From: an uncultured Phascolarctobacterium sp.
Lineage (GTDB): Bacteria; Bacillota; Negativicutes; Acidaminococcales; Acidaminococcaceae
Length of the DNA stretch: 64,000 nt
NCBI RefSeq assembly: GCF_937920985.1
Contig: NZ_CALDXR010000005.1
Coordinates: forward strand, 3,343-67,342
Direction: 5' to 3'
The notes under the pieces were generated by a model that made no database searches, had not been told where the DNA came from, and worked only from the letters and a program-made list of their open reading frames with translations. Shown here piece after piece: positions 41,431-51,419 of this stretch. Each line of letters begins with the position of its first letter. Positions within the stretch are counted from its first letter, which is position 1. Both the position numbers and the translations under genes were made by a program.

Positions 41431-42846
41431 CTATTTGTCAACACCACTGTTGTCTAAAATCATAAAACTTTCTACATGCAGGGAAGCATCTGCCTCAACC
41501 TTCAAGGTGCAGGCCAATTCCCGTTCCCAGGCACGCAAATCCTTGCTTACAAGCCACTCTGCCAGCCAGGGATTAGCGGTAATCAAAAGATTCTTTGAGC
41601 TGCTGCGGCGCTTAAGTAAGGTACGCAGACGACGCTTAATTTCCAAAGAAAGATTTTCTCTGCTCTGCACACGTCCGCTGCCGTTGCATACCGGGCAGGG
41701 AGTATATAATACACTTGATAAATTCTGACGCGATTTTTTGCGGGTAATCTCCACCAAATTCAGCACCGTGATATCCTGCACCTTAGGATGCATTTTATCA
41801 CCCTTCAGCGCCTGCTGCAGAGAGTTCATAATCTCTCTTTTGTGATTATCGGTATGCATATCAATAAAATCTACTACGATAATGCCGCCTATATCACGTA
41901 AACGCAGCTGACGCGCAATCTCCAACGCCGCCTCACGGTTAATCTGCATAATCGTTTCTTCCAGATTTTCACGACCGCTGAACTTACCGCTGTTAACGTC
42001 AATAACCGTCATCGCCTCAGTGTGGTCGATAACAAGGTAACCGCCGCTCGGCAACGTCACCTGTCTGTCGCTTATGCCGGCAACTGCTTCTCCCTGCTTG
42101 TGATATTCAAAGATATCCTCCAGTCCCTGATACAATGTCACCCTGATATCTTGTGCCTGCGGCATCTCGGTCAGCAGCTCTTCTACACGCTTATAAATCG
42201 GCAGATTATCAATCACAATCTCCGTCAGCTCCGGACGCAGATAGTCGCGCACAATACGGATAGGCAGATCAAGCTCACGCCTCAGCAGACAAGGAGCCTT
42301 CGCTACACGCTCACGTGCCGCCAACACCTTCCAGTCAGCCGCCAGCTCCTGCACATCGCGCTCCAAAAGCTCACGCGCAACACCGGTTGCCGCCGTGCGC
42401 ACCACAATTCCCATACCTGCAGGACGCACGCCCTCGCAAATCGTATTCAGACGCTCGCGCTCCTCCTTATCGGTAATCTTACGCGAAATGCCCACATAAT
42501 CCGCCTGCGGCAGCAACACCACATAGCGTCCTGGCAAGGTAATTTCGCGGGTAGCAGTAGGTCCCTTAGTACCGCGTGCATCCTTAGATATCTGCACTAT
42601 CAGGCTTTGTCCTTCTGTAACATTCTTTTTATTGCCCAGATACAGAAATGCATTTTGCTCCAGGCCGATATCAACAAAGGCAGCCTGAATGCCACGGACT
42701 ACATTGCAGACCTTGCCTTTAAATATACTGCCTACAAGATGCTGCTCTTCCTTGCGCTCTACCAGATATTCCATCAATATTCCGTTTTCCAGCAACCCCA
42801 TACGGGTTTCGTCTTCGTTGGCGCTTATAATTATTTTAGCTATCAT
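41431..42846 (-). CDS. rng: ribonuclease E/G family endoribonuclease
   Basis: 471 residues, RNase G length. An S1-like domain begins VGSIFKGKVCNVVRGIQAAFVDIG. The catalytic acids are in TVIDVNSGKF and IIVVDFIDM, and the zinc-link is CPVCNGSGR near residue 400. It cleaves single-stranded A/U-rich RNA in rRNA maturation and mRNA decay. It lies just upstream of rplU on the same strand. Confidence 0.93.
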   Translation of the reverse strand: MIAKIIISANEDETRMGLLENGILMEYLVERKEEQHLVGSIFKGKVCNVVRGIQAAFVDIGLEQNAFLYLGNKKNVTEGQSLIVQISKDARGTKGPTATREITLPGRYVVLLPQADYVGISRKITDKEERERLNTICEGVRPAGMGIVVRTAATGVARELLERDVQELAADWKVLAARERVAKAPCLLRRELDLPIRIVRDYLRPELTEIVIDNLPIYKRVEELLTEMPQAQDIRVTLYQGLEDIFEYHKQGEAVAGISDRQVTLPSGGYLVIDHTEAMTVIDVNSGKFSGRENLEETIMQINREAALEIARQLRLRDIGGIIVVDFIDMHTDNHKREIMNSLQQALKGDKMHPKVQDITVLNLVEITRKKSRQNLSSVLYTPCPVCNGSGRVQSRENLSLEIKRRLRTLLKRRSSSKNLLITANPWLAEWLVSKDLRAWERELACTLKVEADASLHVESFMILDNSGVDK

Positions 42847-42967
42847 CGCTACTCTCCGCTCTTAAATAATCATGATATTATATTGTAGCATAAATTGCGC
42901 CTGCTGGCAAAAGCAACGGCATTTCTGTATGTTAAAAAGCCGTTAAAGCGCATATAAGCAAAAGCTC

Positions 42968-43720
42968 TTAGAAAAACACCTCATTCTTGTTTCTGACATC
43001 CTTGAATGCAGCAAGCATGTTATCGGTTTTTTGCTGCAATGGTAGCGGAAGAATTCTTGCCTGCTTCGGACATGCATGAACACAGGCCATGCAAAGAATA
43101 CATTTTGCTGTATCCGTAGCCATCTTTCCGTCCTCATTTGCTATAGCATCCGTCGGGCAGATTTTTGCGCATGCACCGCACGCTGTGCAGAATGGCAGCG
43201 AAAGCGGCGCTGCCGCCACATTCATCCCCGGTTTATAGGGGCGATTGCCCGGAACATGAACATTTTCTGCGGAAGTACTGCGTTTCACAGCTTCGGCAAA
43301 TGTACGGATTTCTTTTATATCCTCCGCATCCGGTCTGCCTGCGCCAACCTCCGGCACAATAGAATGCTGCGCCACAAATGCTGCAGACGCTATTACCGTA
43401 AAGCCGCCTTGAATCAGAATGTCATTCATCTCCAGCAAAGCATCTTCATAGGCCCTGTTACCATAAACAGCGATGGTTACTGCCTGCTTTCCCTCACCGG
43501 CAAGCGTTTTTATTTTTTCGCGCACGACAGAAGGAATTCGTCCGGCAAATACAGGTGCTGCAACAATAATCAGCTCACCCTGCGGTTGCTCCGTCGGCGT
43601 TTGCTTATCTCCCAAATCATGCCATACTGCCTCTTTGCCTACGGCAGCGGCAAAAATATCGCTTACCTTCTTCGTTCCTCCCGTGGGACTGAAATAATAA
43701 ACCTCCATTTTATCTGACAT
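42968..43720 (-). CDS. EFR1-type flavodoxin-ferredoxin fusion
   Basis: 250 residues from the ATG at 43,720 (AAAGGAGG upstream). The N-terminal flavodoxin-like domain has the FMN loop SPTGGTKKVSD; two C-terminal 4Fe-4S motifs read CTACGACAKICP and CILCMACVHACP. Probably an electron carrier or flavoprotein reductase in anaerobic metabolism; partners are unknown. Monocistronic. Confidence 0.85.
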   Translation of the reverse strand: MSDKMEVYYFSPTGGTKKVSDIFAAAVGKEAVWHDLGDKQTPTEQPQGELIIVAAPVFAGRIPSVVREKIKTLAGEGKQAVTIAVYGNRAYEDALLEMNDILIQGGFTVIASAAFVAQHSIVPEVGAGRPDAEDIKEIRTFAEAVKRSTSAENVHVPGNRPYKPGMNVAAAPLSLPFCTACGACAKICPTDAIANEDGKMATDTAKCILCMACVHACPKQARILPLPLQQKTDNMLAAFKDVRNKNEVFF

Positions 43721-43860
43721 TTTTCGTCCTCCTTTGCTTTGTGCATACATATAATAATTTATCTGCAGCTGCTTTATCAAACACTTTTCCTCTTGGGCAA
43801 TCTTAATATTATTGTAAAGCAAAAAGCAGGATATGACCAGCGTATAAATATGTACAAACG

Positions 43861-43911
43861 CAAAAATCCCTTAGCTATGAGTTTTCTACCCACAGCTAAG
43901 GGATTAGTTTT
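43861..43911. terminator. hairpin at the border of the decayed patch
   Basis: AATCCCTTAGCT / AGCTAAGGGATT arms, T-rich on both sides. Confidence 0.6.
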
Positions 43912-44143
43912 TACTATTTCCCAACAGATGTTGCAGGCTTCACAGACCTAGAAGAAACACCGGAAGAACGAGCAGAATATTTTGAGAAACGATATAAGGG
44001 CTTATCGCCGGAACAGCATGCCAAACTGAAAGCATTTGACAAAGAAACCGAAGAACTATGGCTTGAACAAGCCGATGAAAGCATTAAAGAGAATATCCCA
44101 AAAGCAATGCATGTAAAATTTAAACACATCGCTTTTGGGATTT
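43900..44143 (+). pseudogene. C-terminal fragment of an unidentified gene
   Basis: An open frame of about 80 codons with no start, reading FPTDVAGFTDLEETPEERAE and continuing through EQADESIKENIPKAMH to a stop, looks like genuine acidic helical protein. Family not recognised. A hairpin ATCCCAAAAGC/GCTTTTGGGAT (about 44,096-44,141) overlaps its end, as a gene terminator would. The N-terminus is missing. Confidence 0.5.
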
Positions 44144-44193
44144 GAATAAGTCAAGTCCACTTTTATTTGGTTCAACAAACTGGAATTTTCAAA

Positions 44194-44796
44194 TTAGTCT
44201 TTGCAAATAACCTTTGAACCTTCACCATCAATTACAATTCCCTGACGGTTGTTAATTGGGCATAGATTCAAATCCGAAAATTCAGTCATTATTTTCTCGG
44301 TAACTTTCTTAAATGGTGCTGTAAGATAATGCGGAAGAACATAGAAATCAATCAAATCAAGCCCTGCATCATCTTCTTGTGAGTAGTCCTCCGGCTTTTC
44401 ATCCATTTGTTCAATATATTGGATAGTTGGAGCGCATATAATCGCACCTGCCGATTCACCGATCATCAGTTTTCCCTTTGCCAATTCTTTCTTCAACAGC
44501 TCATCCGTTCCCGTTTTACGGAGCTGGTCCATAAGGAAGAAAGAATTTCCGCCGGTAAAATATATCACATCCGCATCTTCAAAAACAGACTGTATCGTTG
44601 AATAAGCCTCCGTTGAAATATCAATTTCCGTTACGGCTGCTCCCAGTTTATTGAATAGCTTTCGAGCCGAGCCGACATAACCGGTATAGCCTTCACGCAG
44701 CGAAGCTGTGGGAATAAATGCGACTTTCTTGTTATCAATTTCTTCTTTTATCAAACTTCCTACACTTGAAAAGTGCGAACATAAAAACAGTTTCAT
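44194..44796 (-). CDS. peptidase E / type 1 glutamine amidotransferase-like protein
   Basis: 200 residues from the ATG at 44,796 (GGAGGATATGG upstream). Class I amidotransferase fold with a serine nucleophile: GESAGAII near residues 113-120, after FTGGNSFFLMDQL. This matches the S51 dipeptidase E family, which cuts Asp-X dipeptides. It lies between gene fragments, and it too may have been acquired. Confidence 0.8.
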   Translation of the reverse strand: MKLFLCSHFSSVGSLIKEEIDNKKVAFIPTASLREGYTGYVGSARKLFNKLGAAVTEIDISTEAYSTIQSVFEDADVIYFTGGNSFFLMDQLRKTGTDELLKKELAKGKLMIGESAGAIICAPTIQYIEQMDEKPEDYSQEDDAGLDLIDFYVLPHYLTAPFKKVTEKIMTEFSDLNLCPINNRQGIVIDGEGSKVICKD

Positions 44797-44974
44797 CCAT
44801 ATCCTCCTTAATAAATTCCGATTTGTCAATTTTATTTTATCATATTTCATCATCGTATTTCAACTGCACGTTCTATCAGTATAGTGAACTCTCCTTTCAA
44901 AACTTCCTCACCGTGAGGACATTACAAAATTGCTTGTCAGCGATTTATTTTTTGTTGCACTGTTTGTGAGATAA

Positions 44975-45124
44975 TCGTTTTGCCGTTTTGCAAAATGTTA
45001 TGGCTGGTGGTATCAGGGGCAGTTCCCCATTGTAGCGGCTAACAAGTGGGAAAATGGCACGAGTGTATATAATTTCCCCATGCTTGCTAATAATGTTGAC
45101 CTACAGATTTTCGGTGTCAAGTAA
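44975..45124 (+). pseudogene. C-terminal gene fragment
   Basis: About 49 codons open from a stop at 44,972-44,974, including GWWYQGQFPIVAANKWENGT and ending QIFGVK. No start codon or upstream part remains. Family not recognised. Confidence 0.4.
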
Positions 45125-45277
45125 TGTATGAAGCTGCGATTTCCACGCCATAATATTTTCAATTCCTTTTTCCAAAACATAGGATTCTTTTTGGCGTTTT
45201 CGTTCCAAAAATTTATTCCAATAATAGTTCTTTTGTAAATCATTGATGTACTCTTATACTGTACCCATAGTACTTGA

Positions 45278-45844
45278 CAGTCAAAAAGAGAGATTTTCCA
45301 AAGTCTTGACACTGAAAAAAAGGAGCTTTTCAAAACTCTTGACAAAAAGAAAAAGCCAAATATTAGTATCACCTCTTTTCAAAACATTCATTTAGAAACC
45401 ATTGGAGAAGTTGCACATTATCTATTTGCTATCTCCAAAGTTGGCAAAGTTCAGTTTCATGGTAACAAAGATGCTGATGGAAAATTTGACATAAATACTC
45501 TGAGCATATCCTTTGATTCTCCTGTATTTAAGCATTTTCTAAAGGAATTGGCAGATAGTAAAGTAATCATCGACCATTTAAGAGATGAAGCTCAATTTTC
45601 TCCAGATGAAACGACAAAAGCATTTTTACTTAACCGTGCTGATGAAATTGAGCAAGAATTGGAACTCCGAATGGTTGATTTTCAAATGCTCATACAAAGT
45701 GCAAAAAATAAGGAGCCTTATCGGCTCCTTGCTTGTTTATTCGTTGCATTTTCCTCAAACTGCAAGCATTTTGCAAGCACAAAGCCCAGAAACCTTCGAT
45801 TTATAAGGCTTCTGGGCTTTATTAATATTATTCGAACTCAATAG
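45278..45844 (+). pseudogene. 3' part of an unidentified gene running into the guaA terminator
   Basis: An open frame of 188 codons without a credible start. Genuine-looking sequence runs from about 45,300 (SLDTEKKELFKTLDKKKK) to SAKNKEPY near 45,720. There a terminator-type hairpin AAGGAGCC/GGCTCCTT lies inside the frame, so the natural stop was probably lost by a frameshift. Family not recognised. It overlaps the end of guaA on the other strand. Confidence 0.45.
45781..45820 (-). terminator. terminator of guaA
   Basis: AAAGCCCAGAA / TTCTGGGCTTT, perfect 11-bp stem, 8 bp from the guaA stop. Confidence 0.8.
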
Positions 45845-47381
45845 TCGCAGGCGGTTTGGTGGTATAGTCAAAGAGTACGCGGTTGATGTGCTTAACCTCA
45901 TTAACGATACGATTAGCCGCAGTAGTAATAGTTGCCGGCGGCAGCATGGTTACTTCTGCAGTCATGAAGTCGGTAGTAGTTACCGCACGCAGAGCGATAG
46001 CATAATCATAGGTACGCTCGTCACCCATAACGCCGACGCTGCGCATATTGGTCAGAGCTGCAAAATACTGACTCGGACGCTCGCTCATCGGCAGCTTGTC
46101 TACCTCTTCGCGATAAATTGCATCTGCATCCTGTACGATAGCAACCTTTTCCGGAGTTACATCGCCGATAATGCGGATTGCCAGACCGGGTCCCGGGAAC
46201 GGCTGACGTGCTACCAGATTTTCCGGCAGGCCAAGCTCACGGCCAGATTGACGAACCTCATCCTTGAACAGGTCGCGCAGAGGCTCAACAATTTCCTTGA
46301 AATCAACAAAGTCAGGCAGGCCGCCAACATTGTGATGACTCTTGATGGTTGCAGATTCACCGCCGAGGCCGCTTTCTACAACGTCAGGATAAATGGTGCC
46401 CTGTGCCAGATAGTCAACAGCGCCGATTTTCTTAGCTTCTTCTTCGAATACGCGAATAAACTCTTCGCCGATAATTTTACGTTTGCCTTCAGGAGCAGTT
46501 ACGCCAGCCAGCTTGCTGTAGAAGCGTTCGCGTGCGTCAACGCAGATGAAGTTGATATCGAACTGACCGCCTTCACCGAAAACAGCGCAAACCTCTTCAC
46601 GCTCGTTTTTGCGCAGCAGACCGTGATCTACAAATACGCAGGTAAGCTGCTTGCCGATAGCCTTAGCCAGCATAGCAGCACAAACGCTGGAATCAACACC
46701 GCCGGACAGAGCGCACAGAACCTTGCCGTCACCAATTCTTTCTTTCAGCTCAGCAACAGTCTGCTCTACGAAGGAATCCATTTTCCAGGTTCCTGCACAG
46801 CCGCAAACATTGTAAACAAAGTTGCTCAGCATCTTGGTGCCGTTTTCGGTATGCAGAACCTCGGGATGGAATTGTACACAATACAATTTACGTGCTTCAT
46901 CCTCAGCAGCAGCAACCGGGCAGTTCGGAGTGCTTGCAACAATCTTGAAGCCAGGAGCTGCAGTTTCGATATAATCGTTATGGCTCATCCAGCATACGTT
47001 TTTCTCAGACAGGCCAGCAAACATCGGGCTGGTGGTGTCAAGATCAACAACAGTTTTGCCGTATTCGCGCTCGGGAGCTACGCATACATGACCGCCGAGC
47101 ATATGCATCATCAGCTGGCTGCCGTAGCAAATGCCCAGAACAGGCACGCCCCAGGTATAGATTTCCGGATCAATAGTAGGAGAATCCTCCAGATAAGCGC
47201 TGTTAGGACCACCGGTAAAAATAATACCCTTCGGATTTTTAGCCTTAATTGCTTCCAGGCTATGCTTATAGGATACGATTTCGCAGTACACACCGCTTTC
47301 ACGTACGCGTCTTGCGATTAACTGGTTATACTGCCCGCCGAAGTCAATTACGAGCACCATTTCTTGTGCATTATTTTGCAT
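45828..47381 (-). CDS. guaA: GMP synthase (glutamine-hydrolysing)
   Basis: 517 residues from the ATG at 47,381. The amidotransferase domain has the nucleophile in GICYGSQLM and FHPEV; the ATP-pyrophosphatase loop is ALSGGVDSSV near residue 227. The C-terminal dimer domain ends TKPPATIEFE. It converts XMP to GMP. No purine riboswitch was recognised upstream. Confidence 0.96.
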   Translation of the reverse strand: MQNNAQEMVLVIDFGGQYNQLIARRVRESGVYCEIVSYKHSLEAIKAKNPKGIIFTGGPNSAYLEDSPTIDPEIYTWGVPVLGICYGSQLMMHMLGGHVCVAPEREYGKTVVDLDTTSPMFAGLSEKNVCWMSHNDYIETAAPGFKIVASTPNCPVAAAEDEARKLYCVQFHPEVLHTENGTKMLSNFVYNVCGCAGTWKMDSFVEQTVAELKERIGDGKVLCALSGGVDSSVCAAMLAKAIGKQLTCVFVDHGLLRKNEREEVCAVFGEGGQFDINFICVDARERFYSKLAGVTAPEGKRKIIGEEFIRVFEEEAKKIGAVDYLAQGTIYPDVVESGLGGESATIKSHHNVGGLPDFVDFKEIVEPLRDLFKDEVRQSGRELGLPENLVARQPFPGPGLAIRIIGDVTPEKVAIVQDADAIYREEVDKLPMSERPSQYFAALTNMRSVGVMGDERTYDYAIALRAVTTTDFMTAEVTMLPPATITTAANRIVNEVKHINRVLFDYTTKPPATIEFE

Positions 47382-47640
47382 CAATCCTTCACTCTCCTTC
47401 AAAAATAAACATGCTGCTTATATAGCAGTTATGTAAAAAATTATACGTTTTTAATATACTATAGATTACCATAAACGGCATGAAAATGCAATGAAAATGC
47501 TATTTCAGCGTCATAACGTCTTGTTCTGACCTAAGTATACATCCTACTGCTCTTAAAACGTGCTTTGCTGCAATAAATAACAGTAAGCCTAAATACAAAC
47601 ATCCCATATTCAAATATCATTAATGACTGCTAAATTGAAA

Positions 47641-47669
47641 TTTACAAATCTTTCAGAAAATGCTATAAT
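47641..47669 (+). promoter_or_regulatory. promoter of the dicarboxylate/glutamate symporter gene
   Basis: TTTACA (47641-47646), 17 bp, TATAAT (47664-47669). The 90-nt leader has a direct repeat CTGACAG but no clear hairpin. The rest of the 47,382-47,640 gap shows nothing I can name. Confidence 0.65.
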
Positions 47670-47758
47670 ATTCTTTAGGTATGCCACAAAGCAACCTAGG
47701 GAGTATTGGCTGACAGAAATTCTAAAAATCTGACAGCACCTATTTTAGGAGGGATATA

Positions 47759-49042
47759 ATGCAGCAAAATGCAGATGTGAAGGATTTAGCACAAAAAGTG
47801 ATAAATCAAAACAAATCACAAAACAACAAAAGTCAATTTATTATCTGGATGGGCGCACTGGTAGTCGGTGCCATTCTCGGTTATTTAGGAATCAAACCCC
47901 TGAATGACTTGTTCAACTTCATCGCTACCGTTTACACACGCCTCTTCCAATTTATCGCCGTACCTACCATTGCTTTAGCCGTAATTACTACATTGGCTGC
48001 TTTGGGAAGCAAAAAAGAAACCGGTCAGATTTTTGGTCACGCTGTAGTTTACACCTTTTTGACTACTGTTTGTGCAGCAGGCATCGGTCTTGCTATTTAC
48101 CTTTGGGTAGCTCCCGGCAACCTGCCGGCAGAAATTGTTGGCAGCGGCATGTCCAATGTACCGCAAAATCTTGGCAAGTTAAGCTACTATGACCACATTT
48201 TAAATGTTATTCCTAACAACATGCTGCAGCCGTTCCTCGCAGGCAACGTGCTTTCCGTAATGCTGATTGCTGCTGCTATGGGTTTAGGTCTGGCATTTAT
48301 GCCTAAAACCGAAAACAGAGAAGCTCTGCTGAAAGCAGTATTAGGCTTCCAGGAGCTGCTGTTCACTCTTATTAAAGCGTTGCTGTTCGTACTGCCTCTC
48401 GGTATTCTGGCATTCGCAGGTCAGCTTTCCGCACAGATTGAAGCCGGCGTAATCGTTGGCGCTCTGGGCAAATATACTCTGGTTATCATGGCCAGCAACT
48501 GTGTACAGTTCTTCATCGTTCTGCCTATCTTCCTGCTTGCAAGAGGCCTGAACCCGATTGATGTATTCAAGAAAATGTCTCCGGCAGTCGCTGTTGCACT
48601 GTTCACCAAGAGCTCCGCAGGCACCCTGCCTGTAACTATGGCGTCCGCTGAACAAAACATGAAGGTTAACAAAGCTGTTTCCCGCTTTGTACTGCCTATC
48701 TGCACCACCATCAACATGAACGGCTGCGCTGCCTTCATTTTGATCACTTCCATTTTCGTTATGCAGAATGCAGGCTTTGAGCTGTCCATGACCACCATGC
48801 TTACCTGGCTGCTGGTATCTGTACTGGCTGCTGTTGGTAACGCAGGCGTACCGATGGGCTGCTACTTCCTCACCCTGTCTCTGATGAGCGGCATTGGCGC
48901 TCCTATCGGTATCATGGGTATCATCCTGCCGATTTACACCATCATCGATATGGTTGAAACCGCTGAAAACGTTTGGTCCGACTCCTGCGTTTGCGCAATG
49001 ACCGACCACGATCTCAAAGGAAAAATTGCTGAAGAAGAATAA
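47759..49042 (+). CDS. dicarboxylate/amino acid:cation symporter (DAACS family)
   Basis: 427 residues, about eight membrane segments plus two re-entrant loops. The family's serine-rich motif reads SSAGTLPVTM, followed by ICTTINMNGCAAF. It imports glutamate, aspartate or C4-dicarboxylates, or Ser/Thr, with Na+ or H+. Monocistronic, AGGAGGG before the ATG. Glutamate or succinate uptake would suit an amino-acid-fermenting or succinate-using anaerobe. Confidence 0.88.
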   Translation: MQQNADVKDLAQKVINQNKSQNNKSQFIIWMGALVVGAILGYLGIKPLNDLFNFIATVYTRLFQFIAVPTIALAVITTLAALGSKKETGQIFGHAVVYTFLTTVCAAGIGLAIYLWVAPGNLPAEIVGSGMSNVPQNLGKLSYYDHILNVIPNNMLQPFLAGNVLSVMLIAAAMGLGLAFMPKTENREALLKAVLGFQELLFTLIKALLFVLPLGILAFAGQLSAQIEAGVIVGALGKYTLVIMASNCVQFFIVLPIFLLARGLNPIDVFKKMSPAVAVALFTKSSAGTLPVTMASAEQNMKVNKAVSRFVLPICTTINMNGCAAFILITSIFVMQNAGFELSMTTMLTWLLVSVLAAVGNAGVPMGCYFLTLSLMSGIGAPIGIMGIILPIYTIIDMVETAENVWSDSCVCAMTDHDLKGKIAEEE

Positions 49043-49057
49043 GCTGTAAAGCAAATA

Positions 49058-49093
49058 ACTGCTAATTCGCTGTGAATTAGCAGTTATTTTTTT
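49058..49093 (+). terminator. terminator of the symporter gene
   Basis: ACTGCTAATTC / GAATTAGCAGT followed by TATTTTTTT. Confidence 0.85.
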
Positions 49094-49144
49094 ACAGGAA
49101 AAACAAAAACGCCGCCAGATAAACATCTGACGGCGAAAATTCAT

Positions 49145-49220
49145 TGGAGCTGGCAATAGGAATCGAACCCACAACCTGCTGATTACAAATCAGCTGCTCT
49201 GCCAATTGAGCTATGCCAGC
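49145..49220 (-). tRNA. tRNA-Thr (anticodon TGT)
   Basis: Minus strand acceptor GCTGGCA pairs with TGCCAGC, anticodon stem CTGAT/ATCAG around TTGTA (anticodon TGT), T-loop GGTTCGATTCC, discriminator T, encoded CCA at 49147-49145. Confidence 0.93.
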
Positions 49221-49296
49221 ACAAAATTCTTTTATTATTATAAAGGATAAAGCCTGTTTTGTCAATACTTTCGCAAACAAAGATTTTAGAGCAGGC

Positions 49297-50100
49297 TTAC
49301 ATGTAGAAATACCAGTAGGTTACACCGGCCAGCAGTATTCTATAAACGGCAAAGCTGGTCAGCTTGGAATTCTGCAAAAATTTCAGGAACCATAATACCG
49401 AAATATAAGCAACGATAAACGACACAACGAAGCCTATTGCCAATACCTGCAGATCACCTGCAGAAAGATACTGAAGGTTTCTGATCAGATCATAAATACA
49501 GGCCACAAACATCAGCGGCACAGCAATTACAAAGGTATAATTTGCTGCGGCACTGCGAGTAAGACCAACCAAAAGACCACCGGCAATAGTGCTGCCGCTG
49601 CGGGAAAAACCAGGCCACAGGGAAAGGAATTGATAAATGCCAACCCATACTGCCTGACGGATAGAAATTTTATCAACATCATCAACAAGTTCAGCCTCAC
49701 GGCCTTTAGTTCTATATTCCGCAAACATCAGCAGCAGACCGCCCAGGAAAAGGCCTATTGCTACCGTAAAAGGAGAAAACAGATACTCCTTGATATAGTG
49801 ATACAGAAAGAAGGCTACCAGCATAACAGGCACGATACCGGCAGCTACGTGCCAGACAGAAAGCCCCTTGTTGATATCCCAGCCATCTTTAGTAAAGAAT
49901 CTGGCAAAACGCTCTTTATAAATAAAAACAACAGATAAGATAGCGCCCAACTGTACAAACACATCAAAAACATCTGCCAGCTGTCCTTCAAATCCTAATA
50001 CATGACCGACAATAATCATATGACCGGTAGAAGAAACCGGCAAAAATTCAGTCAGACCTTCAACAATACCCACAATAACGGCAATTAAATTTAAGTCCAT
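49297..50100 (-). CDS. uppP: undecaprenyl-diphosphatase
   Basis: 267 residues, eight membrane segments. Catalytic motifs are EGLTEFLPVSSTGHM near the start and the second PGFSRSGSTIAGGLL. It recycles the lipid carrier of cell-wall synthesis and gives bacitracin tolerance. Monocistronic. Confidence 0.95.
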   Translation of the reverse strand: MDLNLIAVIVGIVEGLTEFLPVSSTGHMIIVGHVLGFEGQLADVFDVFVQLGAILSVVFIYKERFARFFTKDGWDINKGLSVWHVAAGIVPVMLVAFFLYHYIKEYLFSPFTVAIGLFLGGLLLMFAEYRTKGREAELVDDVDKISIRQAVWVGIYQFLSLWPGFSRSGSTIAGGLLVGLTRSAAANYTFVIAVPLMFVACIYDLIRNLQYLSAGDLQVLAIGFVVSFIVAYISVLWFLKFLQNSKLTSFAVYRILLAGVTYWYFYM

Positions 50101-50213
50101 GATTTACTCCCTTTCGCAAACACTAAGCCTTTTTATTATACTCTGAATCGCGCTTAACTGCAATTAAATCTCACTATTTTTTAAAATTTTTCACACTTCT
50201 TAAAGCTTCCTGA

Positions 50214-50250
50214 TAAAAAACAGAGGATGGCGCTAACACCATCCTCTGTA
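50214..50250 (-). terminator. terminator after pfkA
   Basis: ACAGAGGATGG / CCATCCTCTGT perfect stem with a T-run on the minus strand. Confidence 0.85.
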
Positions 50251-50301
50251 ATGTAAAATTCTTATCTTAATCTGGGGTTAAATCTATTAATCAAGTTTAA
50301 A

Positions 50302-51396
50302 TTAATCGCCAAAGCACAATCCCAGCTGGCGTCCTGTGCGAATTATTTCGCTGTCTACAGGAACCTGACGCGGTTTGGAAGCAGCCTTTTGAATAAAGAC
50401 GGTAACAATCTGATCATGATATAAGGATACCATAACATTATATTCACGTCTCAGGCAAGCCTCCGCCGCTGCCACGCCATAACGCGTCGACAGTACACGG
50501 TCAAACGCTGTAGGCGAACCACCACGCTGCAAATAACCTAATACAGTGCAACGCGATTCAATGCCAGTTTGCTCTTCAATGGCCTGCGCCACCTTTTCGC
50601 CTGCACCGCCAAGGCGGATTGGCTCAAAGCTGCCCTCAACCATACGTGCAATTGACATCTCGCCACCTTCAGGACGTGCTCCCTCAGCAACAACTACAAT
50701 ACTGAAATTCTTGCCGGCAGCCTTACGTGCCTGAATCTTAGCAATCACCGGTTCCAGCTTATAAGGAATTTCCGGTAGCAAAATAACGTCAGCACCGCCG
50801 GCAATACCACTGTGCAAAGCAATCCAGCCAGCATAGCGGCCCATGACCTCCAGCACCATAACACGGTGATGCGATTCAGCTGTAGTATGCAACCTGTCAA
50901 GCGCTTCTGTAGCCATCGCCATAGCAGTGTCAAAGCCGAAGGTACGCTCCGTGCAAGGCAAATCGTTATCAATAGTCTTAGGCACACCAACAACCTTAAT
51001 ATCGCATTCACGCGCCAGCTCAGCACCAATATTCAGGCTACCGTCGCCGCCGATAACAACCAAGGCCTCTATATCGTATTTGCGCAGGTTTTCAACAACC
51101 TTTTCGCGCATATCCTTATATACAAGCTCACCATTTTCTTCAACAGCAAAATGGAAGGGATTATCACGGTTCGTAGTGCCTAAAATTGTTCCGCCACGCG
51201 GCAAAATGCCGGATACTGCAGCATAATCCATTAATTTCAGATTATCGTTTATCAGACCATTAAAGCCATTGAGTACGCCATAAACCTCACAATCGTTCTG
51301 CAGGAAGGTTTTTACAACTGCACGTATTACAGCGTTTAATCCCGGGCAGTCACCTCCGCCGGTCAAAACAGCAAAGCGACGTTTTTTCTGCTCCAT
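50302..51396 (-). CDS. pfkA: 6-phosphofructokinase with mixed ATP/PPi-type signature
   Basis: 364 residues. N-terminal GGGDCPGLNAVIRAV, phosphate-donor loop GGDGSLNIG, catalytic PKTIDND, and effector-side GGSPTAFDRVLSTRYG. Glycine in GGDGS is typical of ATP use, while lysine in PKTIDND is typical of PPi enzymes, so this is the mixed long-type clade. It catalyses the committed step of glycolysis. ATP use is more likely, but not proven. Confidence 0.93.
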   Translation of the reverse strand: MEQKKRRFAVLTGGGDCPGLNAVIRAVVKTFLQNDCEVYGVLNGFNGLINDNLKLMDYAAVSGILPRGGTILGTTNRDNPFHFAVEENGELVYKDMREKVVENLRKYDIEALVVIGGDGSLNIGAELARECDIKVVGVPKTIDNDLPCTERTFGFDTAMAMATEALDRLHTTAESHHRVMVLEVMGRYAGWIALHSGIAGGADVILLPEIPYKLEPVIAKIQARKAAGKNFSIVVVAEGARPEGGEMSIARMVEGSFEPIRLGGAGEKVAQAIEEQTGIESRCTVLGYLQRGGSPTAFDRVLSTRYGVAAAEACLRREYNVMVSLYHDQIVTVFIQKAASKPRQVPVDSEIIRTGRQLGLCFGD

Positions 51397-51419
51397 ATCA
51401 AGCCTCCGCTTATTAACTA

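Noticed and set aside
45013..45372. 119-codon minus-strand frame
   Set aside because: It is the mirror of plus-strand gene fragments that read as more natural protein.
45888..47321. 477-codon open frame on the plus strand
   Set aside because: Mirror of guaA with biased composition.
47382..47640. Purine riboswitch upstream of guaA
   Set aside because: The conserved purine-aptamer segments are not visible on the minus strand.
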